Shown here: positions 10,205 through 20,724 of the stretch, in pieces
Layout: every line of letters starts with the position of its first letter
Numbering within the stretch: the first letter of the stretch is position 1
Origin: Temnothorax longispinosus
Lineage: Eukaryota > Arthropoda > Insecta > Hymenoptera > Formicidae
DNA: 64,000 nt
NCBI RefSeq assembly: GCF_030848805.1
Contig: NC_092366.1
Location: 11,637,625 to 11,701,624 of the forward strand
Direction of reading: 5' to 3'
Notes under the pieces: model-generated
Database searches by the model: none
What the model was told of the DNA's origin: nothing
What the model saw: the letters and a program-made list of their open reading frames with translations, nothing else
Position numbers and translations under genes: made by a program

Positions 10205-11190
10205 TCGAATTTTCGTGACGCGTTTTCGAGTCGCAAAATCGAATTTACTTACCGATCCAAAAGGAGTTTCACTTTGTACGCCTGTTGGTCGAATTTTCGT
10301 GACACTATTTCGTGACGTTTTTTCGTGTCGCACAATCAAACTTACTACCGTACCAATTAAAGAAGTTTCATTTCGTACGCCAATTGGTCGAAAATTTTCG
10401 TTGCACTTTTCGTGTTGCATAATCGAACTTACTACCGTGCCAGAAGAAGAACCGTCTCGCCAACGCCACACGCCTATTGGTCGAATTTTCGTTATATTTT
10501 CCGTGTCGCACAATCGAACTTACTACCGTACCAAAGAAGTTTCATTTCGTACGCCTATTGGTCGAATTTTCGTTACACTTTCCGTGTCGCACAATCGAAC
10601 TTACTACCGTACCAAAGAAGTTTCATTTCGTACGCCTATTGGTCGAATTTTCGTTACATTTTCCGTGTCGCACAATTGAACTTACTACCGTACCAAAGAA
10701 GTTTCATTTCGTACGTCTATTGGTCGAATTTTCGTTACACTTTCCGTGTCGCACAATCGAACTTACTACCGTACCAAAGAAGTTTCATTTCGTACGCCTA
10801 TTGGTCGAATTTTCGTTACACTTTCCGTGTCGCATAATCGAACTTACTACCGTGCCAGAAGAAGAACCGTCTCGCCAACGCCGTATGCATATTGGTCAAA
10901 TTTTTGTTACACTTTCCGTGTCGCACAATCGAACTTACTACCGTACCAAAGAAGTTTCATTTCGTACGCCTATTGGTCGAATTTTCGTTACACTTTCCGT
11001 GTCGCATAATTGAACTTACTACTGTGCCAGAAGAAGAACCATTTCGCCAACTCCGTACGCCTATTGGTCAAATTTTCGTTACACTATTTGTGTCGCACAA
11101 TCGAACTTACTACCGTACCAAAGAAGTTTCACTTCCGTTACACTTTTTCGTGTCGCGAATCGAATTCACTACCGTGCCTAAAGAAGTTTC
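10205..11190. repeat. 81-bp minisatellite, about 10-12 units
   Basis: The units contain ACGCCTATTGGTCGAATTTT, CGTGTCGCACAATCGAACTT and CTACCGTACCAAAGAAGTTT. Successive copies start 81 bp apart (for example 10551, 10632, 10713 and 10794). Some units carry a GCCAGAAGAAGAACC variant. Because 81 is a multiple of three, every frame without a stop in the unit stays open, which explains the overlapping frames here. I do not regard them as genes. Confidence 0.95.
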
Positions 11191-11600
11191 ACTTCAAAAA
11201 AATACAAAAATCACAGTACAAATCTCAATAAATTTATTTTACGCGTCATAAAATACAAAATTCGATATAACTTACGTGTAAATAATCGCAACGACACAAA
11301 ACTACAGATTTAAAGAAATTATCAATTAACTCAACAATTAGTACCATAAACTATCGCCAGATGCGAACATTATTCGATTACGACAGTGTTCCAACGTACA
11401 GCTGTAGCCAAGGTACAGCACCTTCCCCTACATATAATTCAACGAATAATATTTTTAGGCTACCAAGATTCAGTCCTGACCGTAAAATGACGTTTTACCT
11501 TAATTGATTAATAAAAGTTAAGTAACTTTTTTAACATTTTTAACCTACTGCCTCCACGCATACACTTTCCACGCGAGACGAGTTAATATAATATATTTCT
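11191..11600. other. No gene recognised; flank of the minisatellite
   Basis: AT-rich sequence containing AATAAATTTATTTTACGCG. Near 11548-11590 there is a partial copy of the repeat seen at 14565, 60880 and 61842 (CTGCCTCCACGCATACACTT). Confidence 0.4.
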
Positions 11601-12636
11601 TATTGTGTGCCTCGCGGCTTTACAAGGCGTTTTTCAGGAACGTACCCAACCCTTTACAAAATATTTTTCTTTCAAATCCTGGCCATTGGGCGACCTCACA
11701 TGCTAATTAGTACCCGCCCTCCCTTTTCCTTAATACTCCCCCGGCCTTCTCTTCCGCCACTTCCTTTCCTTTTCGTCTTATTTCTTCCATAATTTCTTAT
11801 CCTATCTCTCTTGGTTCTTTAATCCTCCTCCATCTCCCTTCCATCTACTTCTTCCTCCTCCCCTCCATACTTGCCTCTATCGATGTTTTAACTTTTGGTT
11901 CTGTTCTTTATTTCATTTCAAGCTTCTGCTTAACCTTACCATAACTTCCCTTCTTCGTTTACTTTTTGGCCCCCCCCTCTCTCTCTCTCTCTCTCACGCA
12001 CTCGCACACATACACACTTTCTCTCTCTCCCCCCTCTCTCTCTCTCTTCCTCACGCATCCTTCATAGCTACGCTGTCTTAACAAATAGTTACTTATTATT
12101 AACCTTATCTACTTTTGCTATTTTCTGTGAACCTTCTTTCCACTATATTAAAATACACCATTTTTATATCACAGAAAAAACGCCTTTACATTATGTTACA
12201 CACTTGTTATTCCGCTACCAACATTTAATGTTTGTTCTTAACATATAATAACCTTCCTTATTTATCATTCTTCTAGATGTTCTTGTTACCTTCTTTTTCT
12301 CTTCCTTTCCTTTTGCTTACGTTTTCCTTATCTTCCATGCTGCTACTCCTTTTTCCTCGAGATCAGCTTCTGAAAGGTGGCTGAATTTCCGCCTGTCGTC
12401 TCTGCCTCTTTTCTGAGTCTCTCTTCTTCCTGTCTTTTTAACTTTTCCTCAAATTTCTTCTTATTTTTCTCCTCTTTCTTCTGTTTTTTTTTTAGTTTTC
12501 TAAACTCTTCCCGCTTTCTCTTCTCTTCTTCCTGCTTTCTCTTTTCTTCACGCTCTTTCTCTTCCTCTTTACGTTTTCTCTTTTTTGACGTAGAACTACG
12601 TCTTTCTCCGCGGTATGGGGGGTACCCACGGATGCG

Positions 12637-13135
12637 ACGATGCAACGAAAATATGTCACACTTTGAACGTTTAGATCTTCGAAATTAATAATCGTAGAGT
12701 AATGAATGACATCTTATTTTAAAGCTTAAGAAGTCCCATTTATGATAAATCTTGACCGAACTCTCTATTTCTTTCCGTTTCGTTATCTATTTCTTTCCGT
12801 TTAGATATAGTAGCGTTAGAAAGTTTAGCTAAATTTCTTGTAGATGCAACGAAAACATGTCATACTTTGAACGTTTATATTTTCGAAACTAATAATCGTA
12901 GAGTAATCATTGACATCTCAATTTAAAGCTTAAGAAGTCCCATTTATGATAAATCTAGCCCGAACTCTCTATTTCTTTCCGTTTAGATATAGTAGCGTTA
13001 GAAAGTTTAGCTAAATTTCTTGCAGATGCAACGAAAACATGTCATACTTTGAACGTTTATATCTTCGAAACTAATAATCGTAGAGTAATCATTGACATCT
13101 CAATTTAAAGCTTAAGAAGTCCCATTTATGATAAA
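12637..13135. repeat. Tandem repeat, units of ~183-205 bp
   Basis: GATGCAACGAAAAYATGTCA starts units at about 12637, 12842 and 13025. Each unit contains TAATAATCGTAGAGTAAT and AAGCTTAAGAAGTCCCATTT. The third is truncated by the (GA)n tract. Confidence 0.9.
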
Positions 13136-13137
13136 AC

Positions 13138-13148
13138 AAGAGAAAGAA

Positions 13149-13216
<68 letters not shown>
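13138..13216. repeat. (GA)n microsatellite
   Basis: About 75 bp of nearly pure GA dinucleotides, preceded by AGAAAGAAAG. Confidence 0.97.
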
Positions 13217-13218
<2 letters not shown>

Positions 13219-13354
13219 GAGTTCTTATATCTTTAGTTCCCCTTTGAAATGTAAGTAAAATTAATATAGACGAAAAATAAGAAAAACATTTATTGTTTTA
13301 TTTCTTTAAAATAAATTTATGTTTGAAAAAATCAAACAAGCACAGTAACAACTG

Positions 13355-13803
13355 TGCCGCAAACACGTAGAACTACGTCTACTGCGCAGTATGGGCACAG
13401 CAACAACCGTGCCGCAAGCAACACGTAGAACTACATCAACTGTCATTGATGATGATTGACGTGATCAAGGAAGGCCAAGGCCCACACCGGGCTGTAGCGC
13501 CGAGTTCATCATCAGTGACAGTTGACGTAGTTCTACGTTGTTGCTTAAAAAATAAACAAAAAAAAAGAAAAAAAAAACAAACAAAAACAAACAAAAAAAC
13601 AAACAAAAACAAAAAACAAAAAGCAACAACGTAGAACTACGTCAACTGTCACTGATGATGAACTCGGCGCTACAGCCCGGTGTGGGCCTTGGCCTTCCTT
13701 GATCACGTCAATCATCATCATTGACAGTTGATGTAGTTCTACGTGTTGCTTGCGGCACGGTTGTTGCTGTGCCCATACAGTGCAGTAGACGTAGTTCTAC
13801 GTG
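13355..13803. repeat. Near-perfect palindrome, ~185-bp arms, A-rich loop
   Basis: 13364-13548 and 13621-13803 are inverted copies with almost no differences. The loop is about 72 bp of A with CAAA runs. ACGTAGAACTACGT, itself palindromic, occurs at the ends and within the arms. A transcript would fold into a long perfect hairpin. It may be a hairpin transposon or an RNAi hairpin source; the sequence does not decide between these. Confidence 0.9.
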
Positions 13804-14564
13804 TTTTTTTTCTTTTGCTCTTCTTCCTGTTTACGTTTCTCTTTCTCTTTTCGTTTCTTCTCCTCTTCCTTTCTCTTTCTCTCCTCATTTTTACGTTTTG
13901 CTTCCTCAGCTTGTCTAGCCTGTTCCTCTTTTTGCTTCCTCTTCACATTCTCCTTTTCTACTTAACGCTGCAATTCCTCTTGCTTTCTTAATTCTTCTTT
14001 TTTTCTATCTCAAACCTCGTTTCGACGTCCCGCAGGGGTGCCCGCCTGCCGTCCACCCGTTTGTCACTCTCATCTGCCCGCGCGTTCTCACGCTGTGCCT
14101 CGACGCCCCGCAGTGGTGCCAACCCACTCTTTTGGAGGGGCCGACACCCCGCGCCGTCTCAGCCACAGCTTCTCGCACAGGTGCCAACTCGCCGACAAGT
14201 AGCGTCGTCTCGATTTTCGCTTCAGCGCCATCTCGCCTCTCTTCACTTTCTCTTTGTAATTCCCTCTCTTCTCCTTACTGTTTCCGGTCCCCTTCCTTGA
14301 CGATCCTTCCTTTTCTCTCGCCTTTTCTCCTGGTTTTGCTTCGCTCCGACTTAACCTCACTTTTCCCCGTATTCTCCATCCTGCCTTACTCCGATTCTTT
14401 TACATCTCCGGTTCCTCCTCCATGTGCTCGTCTTCCTCCGTCCTTCCTTTATGTGTCTCTTCTCTTTTACCACACATTCCTCGTTTCTTACTCCTTTATT
14501 CCATCCATAATTCCTCCTTCTCTTCTCCGAACAACCACCCGCATTTCTTACTCAACCGGAAGTC

Positions 14565-14760
14565 TGCGAGACGAGTTGCCACATGGGTTTACAACTTTCT
14601 ACGCGTGGAAAGTCCACGCATGTACTTTGTATGGCACACTATGTGTCTAGTTTAACGGTAATGGAGCTCCCTGCAGGGGGCGGAACCTACTGTCTCCACG
14701 CATACACTTTTCACGCGAGACAAGTTGCCACATGGGTATACAACTTTCCACGCGTGGTTT
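14565..14760 (+). repeat. Copy of a ~185-bp interspersed repeat
   Basis: Contains GAGACGAGTTGCCACATGGG, TTTCTACGCGTGGAAAGTCC, CACTATGTGTCTAGTTTAAC and CTCCACGCATACACTTTTCA. It is about 185 bp to the next start, which begins a second unit. Inverted copies lie at 60880-61074 and 61842-62005. Confidence 0.85.
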
Positions 14761-15380
14761 TTCAACATTCCACACAAACAATGATAGACTGTACATACAA
14801 TAATACATAAGACATAAGAAAAAAATATGAAAGTATTTAAAAAGTTGCTTAACTTTTGAGTCGCTAAAAATCCTTTTGGTATGTTTTTTTAATATAAAAA
14901 AAACCTATTTACAAAGTTTGACCTAAATCGGAGAACGGACGTTTTCGGAAGTTTTGCCGCTTCTTCATAGAGAAAGCTTTGTTTTCGTGAAAAAATTTCA
15001 TTTTTTAATTTTTTTTGCCAATGTGTTCAGAATGTTCTAAAACGGCGAAAAATTACATTTTTTTTAAATGTTCGTGTGCGTGCGTGCGTGCGTGCGTACA
15101 GATTTGATGTCCGTGGTTGCTTTAACTTCCTCAAATTTTGAGATATCAGGCTCATTTTTTTTTTAATGTAGATTATTATTATTGAAGGAAAGTTATTGAA
15201 TTTGGCGATGATCGGTAAAGTGGTTCTTTTTTAATAAAATATTTAATTTTTTGAGAAATGTCCGTGCTTGCTCCAACTTTCGCTAATTTTAAGATATTAA
15301 GAGATTAAGATATTGAGATATCGGGCTTTTTTCTAATTCTATTATATTCTTCAGTCTTTTCTACCTTTATTTCATATATG
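14761..15380. other. No gene recognised
   Basis: AT-rich, with a short (GCGT)n run near 15070-15100 and a (ATGT)n run near 15377. Confidence 0.5.
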
Positions 15381-15394
15381 TATGTATGTATGTA

Positions 15395-16345
15395 TGATAT
15401 TTATTGTATTCGTAGGGTTTACAAGGCGTTTTTATGAGGAACGTACCCAAACCTCTTACAGCGATTCTTTCCCCTATGTCTGGCCATTTGCAACCTCACA
15501 AACATTTACCCTCCCTCCCCGTAATCCTCTTCACCCCTCTTCTTCTTCCTCCGCTTCTGCCGCGACTCCGTCCTTCAGCCTCCTTTCTTCCCGTCCCGCT
15601 CTACCCTATTTGGCCCACTCTCTCTTCTTGGCCTTCTCCTCATCATCGGAGCTCATGAGGAGCTTCTCTTCTATCTCTCTTGAGATTTCTTCCTCCTCCG
15701 ATCTTCCTGTACTCCTGTGCACCTCTCTTCTCCCTTCCGCTCTCTCTTCTCTCTCCTCTCTCTCTTTATCTCTCCTTTCCACCGACTTATCTTCATGTAT
15801 CTTTACCCCTATACTGTTCCTTGCCCTTCTCCTCGCCTCCAACACCCGCCACTTCTCTTCCTCATCTCCCAGTTTCACCAGTATTGTCAGCCAAACTTCT
15901 CTCTGCCCCACAACTATCATCTCTCTTACTATCACCTTCACCCTCAACCCTTCCGTGAAGAGCTCCTTCACTTTCTCCCAATTTGACTCCTTACCTCCTC
16001 ATTTCTCTTTCTCGACTCTTATAACCACGTTCCTCTTTCTTAATTCGTCCTCGTTCCTTTTGCCCTCCCCTGCCCACCATTTCTTCTTTCCCGCCCCACT
16101 CTCCACGCTATCCTCCCTCTTCCTTTTGCCTCCACCTTGCTCCAATCTTTCTACCTTTCTCTCCAATCTCCTTATTTTCTCCTCCAGCTCCTCCATCCTC
16201 TCGTCTTTTTTTCTATCGTCCTCCTTCCTCTCCTTCAACATCTTTCTTACTTTGTCCTTTACAATCCTTTCGACTGCCTCTGCTATTGATCTCCCCTCGC
16301 GCTCCATCCTGGATAAAATCTGTAACATGCACTTTAATTACTCAC
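15395..16345 (-). pseudogene. LINE copy C: ORF1 fragment plus LINE 3' terminus
   Basis: Minus-strand frames 15999-16328 and 15606-15971 encode the ORF1 type of this LINE: a coiled-coil segment (E-E-L-E-E-K-I-R-R-L-E-R-K-V-E-R-L-E) followed by R-K-R-N-V-V-I. The low end is the LINE 3' tail, on the minus strand GGTTTGGGTACGTTCCTCAT then AACGCCTTGTAAACCCTACG. ORF1 lies almost directly next to the 3' end, so ORF2 is deleted or the copy is chimeric. It abuts the ORF2 C-terminus of copy B at about 16345. Confidence 0.6.
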
Positions 16346-16896
16346 TTCTCCTTTTCTCTACTTTCCACTCCCTCCCCTCTCTCTCACCCTCCTCCCCTCT
16401 CTCCCCTTCTCTTTTCACCTCCTTCTTCTAACTTCTACGACCCCCCTTTTCCTCCCATTCTTTCCCTCTCTAGTTCTATCATCCATTCCTCTCCTCTCCC
16501 TTCCTTATCCAATACCCATTCCACCGCTTCCTGCCAACTTCCATTTCCTGATTCCCATCTCCTACATTCCTCCCATACATGCTCCCACGATTCCTCCCTA
16601 TGTTCACATAACCTACATTTTTTTTCTCTTCCACTTCCTAGTAATTGCTTTCTCTCATCTCATTTTTTAATCTAAATCTCGCCACCCTTCTCTATCTGCT
16701 CTCTCCCCATCCCTTTTTCAGATATCCCGGCATACCCTCCCCTTTTATTAACTTGTACCATTTATTATATTCTGATTTCTCGGTCTTCTCCCATCTCTCT
16801 TTCCTTTGCGTCTCCTTATCTCCTCCAAACATCTTAAGAAACCATTCATCTCCACCATCTCCTCTCAGCCTTTCCAACTCTTTTAGCTCTACTCCT
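16345..16896 (-). pseudogene. LINE copy B ORF2, C-terminal part after the insertion
   Basis: Frame 16692-16901 continues the ORF2 C-terminus that breaks off at 22963. The region keeps the R-W-E-K-T-E-K-S-E-Y-N-K-W-Y-K spacing and the K-K-G-W-G-E-S-R end that normally precede a cysteine-containing tail. The ORF resumes in register on the other side of the 6-kb element, which shows the LINE was whole before that insertion. Stops follow below 16690. Confidence 0.75.
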
Positions 16897-17091
16897 CCCA
16901 AGTAGCAAAATGACGTCGTAATGACGGTGAATTTTAGTCACAAAATGACCAATCTGACGTCCTACATAGGTCTCGTGAGACCCGAAAATGACGTCGATAT
17001 GTCATATCCTCGCGACGTCATTTTCTGACGTCTTAATGACGGCAAGAATAGGACCAATATATGACTTAATTGACGAAACTTTGATGTTTTA

Positions 17092-17278
17092 ACAATCAAT
17101 ATATGAGTTAATCAACATCAGTTTTAGACATCTTCTTGATAGCTATTACATAACCACTGTATACATAGTCACCATAAAACATGTTGAGGGGATATTTTTC
17201 CTTCCAACATGTTTTATGATAACTATGCAGTGGTCATGTTATAACTGTCAAGAAGATGTTCAAAACTGATATGTCATA
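17092..17278. repeat. Inverted repeat
   Basis: CATCAGTTTTAGACATCTTC ... ACATGTTTTAT is mirrored by AACATGTTTTATGATAACTA ... GAAGATGTTCAAAACTGATA. The arms are about 80 bp with a short spacer. Confidence 0.8.
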
Positions 17279-17886
17279 TGTTGTTATTAATAAAACTTTG
17301 TTTATGTTTAAAAGGTAGTATTCGTTCATGTAATTGCATAATATAAAATTCACATTTAAAATTTATATGATATTTATAATTCATTATTTACAATAGTCAT
17401 GTTATTTATAATTAATTAAAATATAATTATTACAATAAACTCTAAAAAGTAAATCAAACAACAATGAACTTGCCATAAAAAATTTAACATCTGACCGATC
17501 GAGCTACACATGCACATTCTGACAAGTTAAATGGATGGCAAGAGGTCCCTTGGACTTGAGCTGACTGTTTCTTGCGTGTGACCGCGTTTCTGAGCATAAG
17601 TATGACATGTATGAATTTACCTCTTCGAGGTAATAATGGCACTTGACACTTGCATATGTATCCTATTACAATGTGTAACACTGGAGAAGATATTTCTAGA
17701 GCCCGCTAAACGCGACATAAATACAAGATTCGCAGCACTAAAGCTTTCTTTTTAAATTTTTGCTAATATCATCCAAAATTCATAAAAATTCTAAATTTTA
17801 TCACAATGCAGTTTTCTTCGTTCGAATCACGATTATACTGCGAGATATGACAAAAAAATGTAAAAATATGATAATATGCGACTGTA

Positions 17887-18786
17887 GGGTAGACCGGGGC
17901 ACGTTGTCACGCGGGGCACGTTGTCACTTTGGCTTTATTTAAAAAACTAATAACCGGAGGGCAGCACCCGTCATTCCCAAAATGTGTTAGTGTATGCCCA
18001 TCTTTGGTGTGTTTACAGTCTTGAGATTGCGCCAGCCGTGTTGACGTAAAATCAACTTGAAAGTTTTTTGCGACCGTAAGTAAAATTTTATTGTCTAATA
18101 TTCAACGTACTGGACATGAAGCTTATGTTTTTTTAGAATAGACCTTTATATTATCTTAAAGTATGTACTTTTACCTACCGCGTGCAGTACCTAACCTTAC
18201 GAATATCTCAAACGTGTCGGACATGAGGCTGTTTGAAGTAAAAAAATGCCCTCGGGGCACGTTGTCACGAATTTGATGGGAATCTATTGCGAATCTTCGG
18301 ATAACGATAACGAATAAAAATATTTTATGTTTAATCACCGACATGATTATAAAAGAAAAAATGTTTATCAATAAGTTGCGCATTCGAGTGGAATTCTTGC
18401 CTATTTAGATTAGGACGAAAACTTCGTGCTTTTTGTACTTTTTTGAAATAAAATAAATGTTTCTGTGAAAGATTTTACTTTTTTACATTGCAGCGCACTA
18501 TAATATATTGATATTTACGTTGTATACAGTTTGGATTACATTTTGCATGCAATTACATTTGATGTGACAACGTGCCCCGGTCACGGGGCACGTTGTCACA
18601 AGCGATTTGTCGTTATTTATTGTTATGTAACAACTGTAGAGTAACAATCACACAAAATTCGATACTGTCTAATTGAAGCTGAGGGTTCACTCGAAATTTT
18701 GGCATATCAAAGTACTCTTAAATATTGAATGTAAAAAATACAAAAAATATTGAAAAAAATGTGTGACAACGTGCCCCGGTCTACCC
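17887..18786. mobile_element. ~0.9-kb MITE, GGGTAGACCGGGGCACGT ends, TA target
   Basis: GGGTAGACCGGGGCACGTTG and its complement bound the element, with TA on each side (17885-17886, 18787-18788) as in Tc1/mariner-type insertions. The core word GGGGCACGTTGTCAC recurs at about 17912, 18255, 18568 (inverted) and 18583, so several copies may be nested or tandem. No transposase frame is present. A relative with GGGGAGACCGAGACC ends lies at 33039-34080. Confidence 0.8.
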
Positions 18787-18935
18787 TAATCTGTATATCA
18801 CGTAGTATGAGAAAAGTATAAATAAATGCAGGTGTCGCCAATTATCTCGTATGATCGAGAGATCGTTACGTCCTATTACAATTTCCTGCTAGTAAAAACG
18901 CGAATATTAAATAGTAGTCCCTTGAACTTTTTGCG

Positions 18936-20308
18936 TTAAAAATCATTATCCCAACCGGAAATATCGTCGGGTAGCGGTGGATCAGAATCAGCTGGATAAG
19001 CATCGAAATTTGCAGTGTCTGTAGAGCCTTGAACTCGGGGTAGTATTGAGGGATCCAGAGTCCTCGTTTTCAGACCTTTCCAATTAAAGCCAATCAAACC
19101 ATTTGTAATGGATTCATAAAAATAAATTGTTATAATATTCTTTTATATCCTTAAAATGCTAAGAAATATATTTACTTGTGTTTCTGTATTTCACTGATGC
19201 CGCTTCTTTGATATCCAAGACATTCTGCCGGATTATCCTTGAAAACACATAAAGTAATTTGTTTATTGTTCGAGAAATTTGAATGTTTAACATTCGTATT
19301 GCAGTCAACAAACATGTTGTTATGCTATAAATATTTACCCAAGAATATATATGAAATATTCCAATACGTAAAAGCGTATCATAATTTACCTGCAAAGCTT
19401 TTTGATGAGCGCCATTGCGTTACGCGTGATGGATCTGGGAAATTCTATGGCGTCAATTCCTTTTAAGATAATGTTATACGTCTTCATTGGATCAGCGCCG
19501 GTAAAAGGAGGCGTACCCGTAAGTAATTCGAACATGAGAACGCCAAGGGACCAATAAATAATCGGCGCTTATGTCATAATCTTTATTTAGAATGACTTTC
19601 GGTGCCACGTATTCTGGTGTATCACAAAAAGTCCACGTCTTCCTTCCGTTATCCAACCGTTTGGCAAAACCGAAATCCACAAGTTTAACATATCTAAAAA
19701 ATAATAATAATAATACAATGAAATCTAAATCCATCTGCTAAGTACTACGGAGCATCTGTTTTTCGATGTATTGAAAATAATAATATCTTAATATGTCCGT
19801 AAAAATTCCTTAATTTTTTAAAAATAATACATCATTATTATACAGATGAATGTATTCTTACCCTTGATTATCCAAAAGTAAGTTTTCCGGTTTAAGATCT
19901 CTATAGATGATGTTTCTGGAGTGCAGATAATCGAATGCTTCCACAACGCATGCAGTATAAAAGCGCGTAGTACCATCATCGAAATGTCCCTTGTCCCTGA
20001 GAACGGTCCATAACTCGCCACCCAAGCAAGCTTCCATCAGCATGTAGAGGTACTTTCGATCTTAAAAAGTCTTAAAAAGTTTGACTACAAAATCGCAATC
20101 CGCTTCGCTCATGATCCTTTTTTCTGACATAATGTGCTGTTACTGTCGCGTCTCGACAATCTGCGCCTTCTTCATTTGCTTAAGAGCGAAGGATCGTGTG
20201 CTGTCTCCGGCAATTTGAACTAATTCAACTCTTCCGAAACCACCCACGTCGAGAGTCGCAATAATCCGAAGGTCTTGTAACCGTACATCCCGGAATTCCT
20301 CGTTTAAT
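18936..20308 (-). pseudogene. cGMP-dependent protein kinase (PKG), captured C-terminal exons
   Basis: Four minus-strand exons are recognisable: 20308-19862, 19693-19390, 19237-19176 and 19102-18936. Three keep consensus splice sites. Together they span the glycine loop to the C-terminus: F-A-L-K (ATP lysine), A-C-L-G-G-E-L-W, Y-R-D-L-K-P-E-N (catalytic loop), K-L-V-D-F-G-F-A-K (DFG), and a PKG tail ending G-W-D-N-D-F then TAA. Damage: TAA codons at 20140-20142 and 20062-20064, an extra ~4 bp near 19557 and 1 bp near 19098, loss of the first loop glycine, C-G-T-P-E-Y changed to C-D-T-P-E-Y, A-P-E to A-P-K, and AG to AA at the last acceptor. Regulatory cGMP domains are absent. Introns are kept, so it was copied as DNA, not retroposed. 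It most resembles the insect foraging-type PKG. Confidence 0.88.
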
Positions 20309-20724
20309 CTAAAGAAATCGCAAGATTTGAATATACTTTTGATCAGTACGAATTAGTTCTGTTATAAAAAGTTAAATACATTTACAAATTGCAAATAAAT
20401 TTATTCTCCTCGCTGCTTTTTTTAAATTCAATTTATTGATAATATTGATAATTTTTTATCGACAAATAAACTGATATATCTATTTTTGTTTTTACATATC
20501 TATCTATTTTTATTTTTATTAATCAACTTACTTGGAATGTTCAGTTTACTGTCCCATCCTAATGCTAAGCATGGAACATAATTATGACATGTAATAATGT
20601 GTATAATCTGTTAAAAATTAAGACACGAGAAAAATAGTTTCACACACAAAATTAGTTTCAATAATATACATATAAACTTTACAATAAAAAATTATTTAAA
20701 TTACTTACTTATAAATTTAAAACA

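Larger units (their letters stand above)
12587..13803. mobile_element. Nonautonomous element bounded by ACGTAGAACTACGT palindromes
   Basis: Left end GACGTAGAACTACGTCT followed by TATGGG mirrors the right end, whose complement starts CACGTAGAACTACGTCTACT and then TATGGG. The flanking CT-rich LINE-like sequence is similar on both sides. Inside are three ~185-205-bp tandem copies, a (GA)n tract and a long palindrome. There is no coding. Confidence 0.65.
11605..14560 (-). pseudogene. Degenerate LINE remnant (copy A)
   Basis: The low-coordinate end carries the same 3' terminus as the better LINE copy: on the minus strand GGGTTGGGTACGTTCCT, then AACGCCTTGTAAAG, then an AATAAG-type tail. Above it the sequence is CT-rich on the plus strand, meaning Lys/Glu/Arg-rich on the minus strand, as in the ORF1 of this LINE family. 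No RT motifs are readable. It is interrupted by the inverted-repeat element at 12587-13803. Frames such as 12343-12645 are low-complexity K/E/R stretches and I do not call them genes. Confidence 0.6.

Noticed and set aside
10205..11190. CRISPR-like array
   Set aside because: Direct 81-bp units without unique spacers, in a eukaryotic genome.
10161..11251. Several long overlapping plus-strand ORFs
   Set aside because: They arise from an 81-bp repeat (multiple of three). All frames show the same repeated peptide and there is no domain.
12343..12688. K/E-rich protein on minus or S/F-rich protein on plus
   Set aside because: Low-complexity CT/GA-rich DNA from a decayed LINE; no start context or homology.
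14005..14360. Small genes on both strands near 14.1 kb
   Set aside because: Position and composition fit the 5' part of a decayed LINE ORF1; no conserved domain.
15382..16431. 349-residue plus-strand ORF
   Set aside because: Mirror of the minus-strand Lys/Glu-rich LINE ORF1; Ser/Pro/Leu composition is the antisense artefact.
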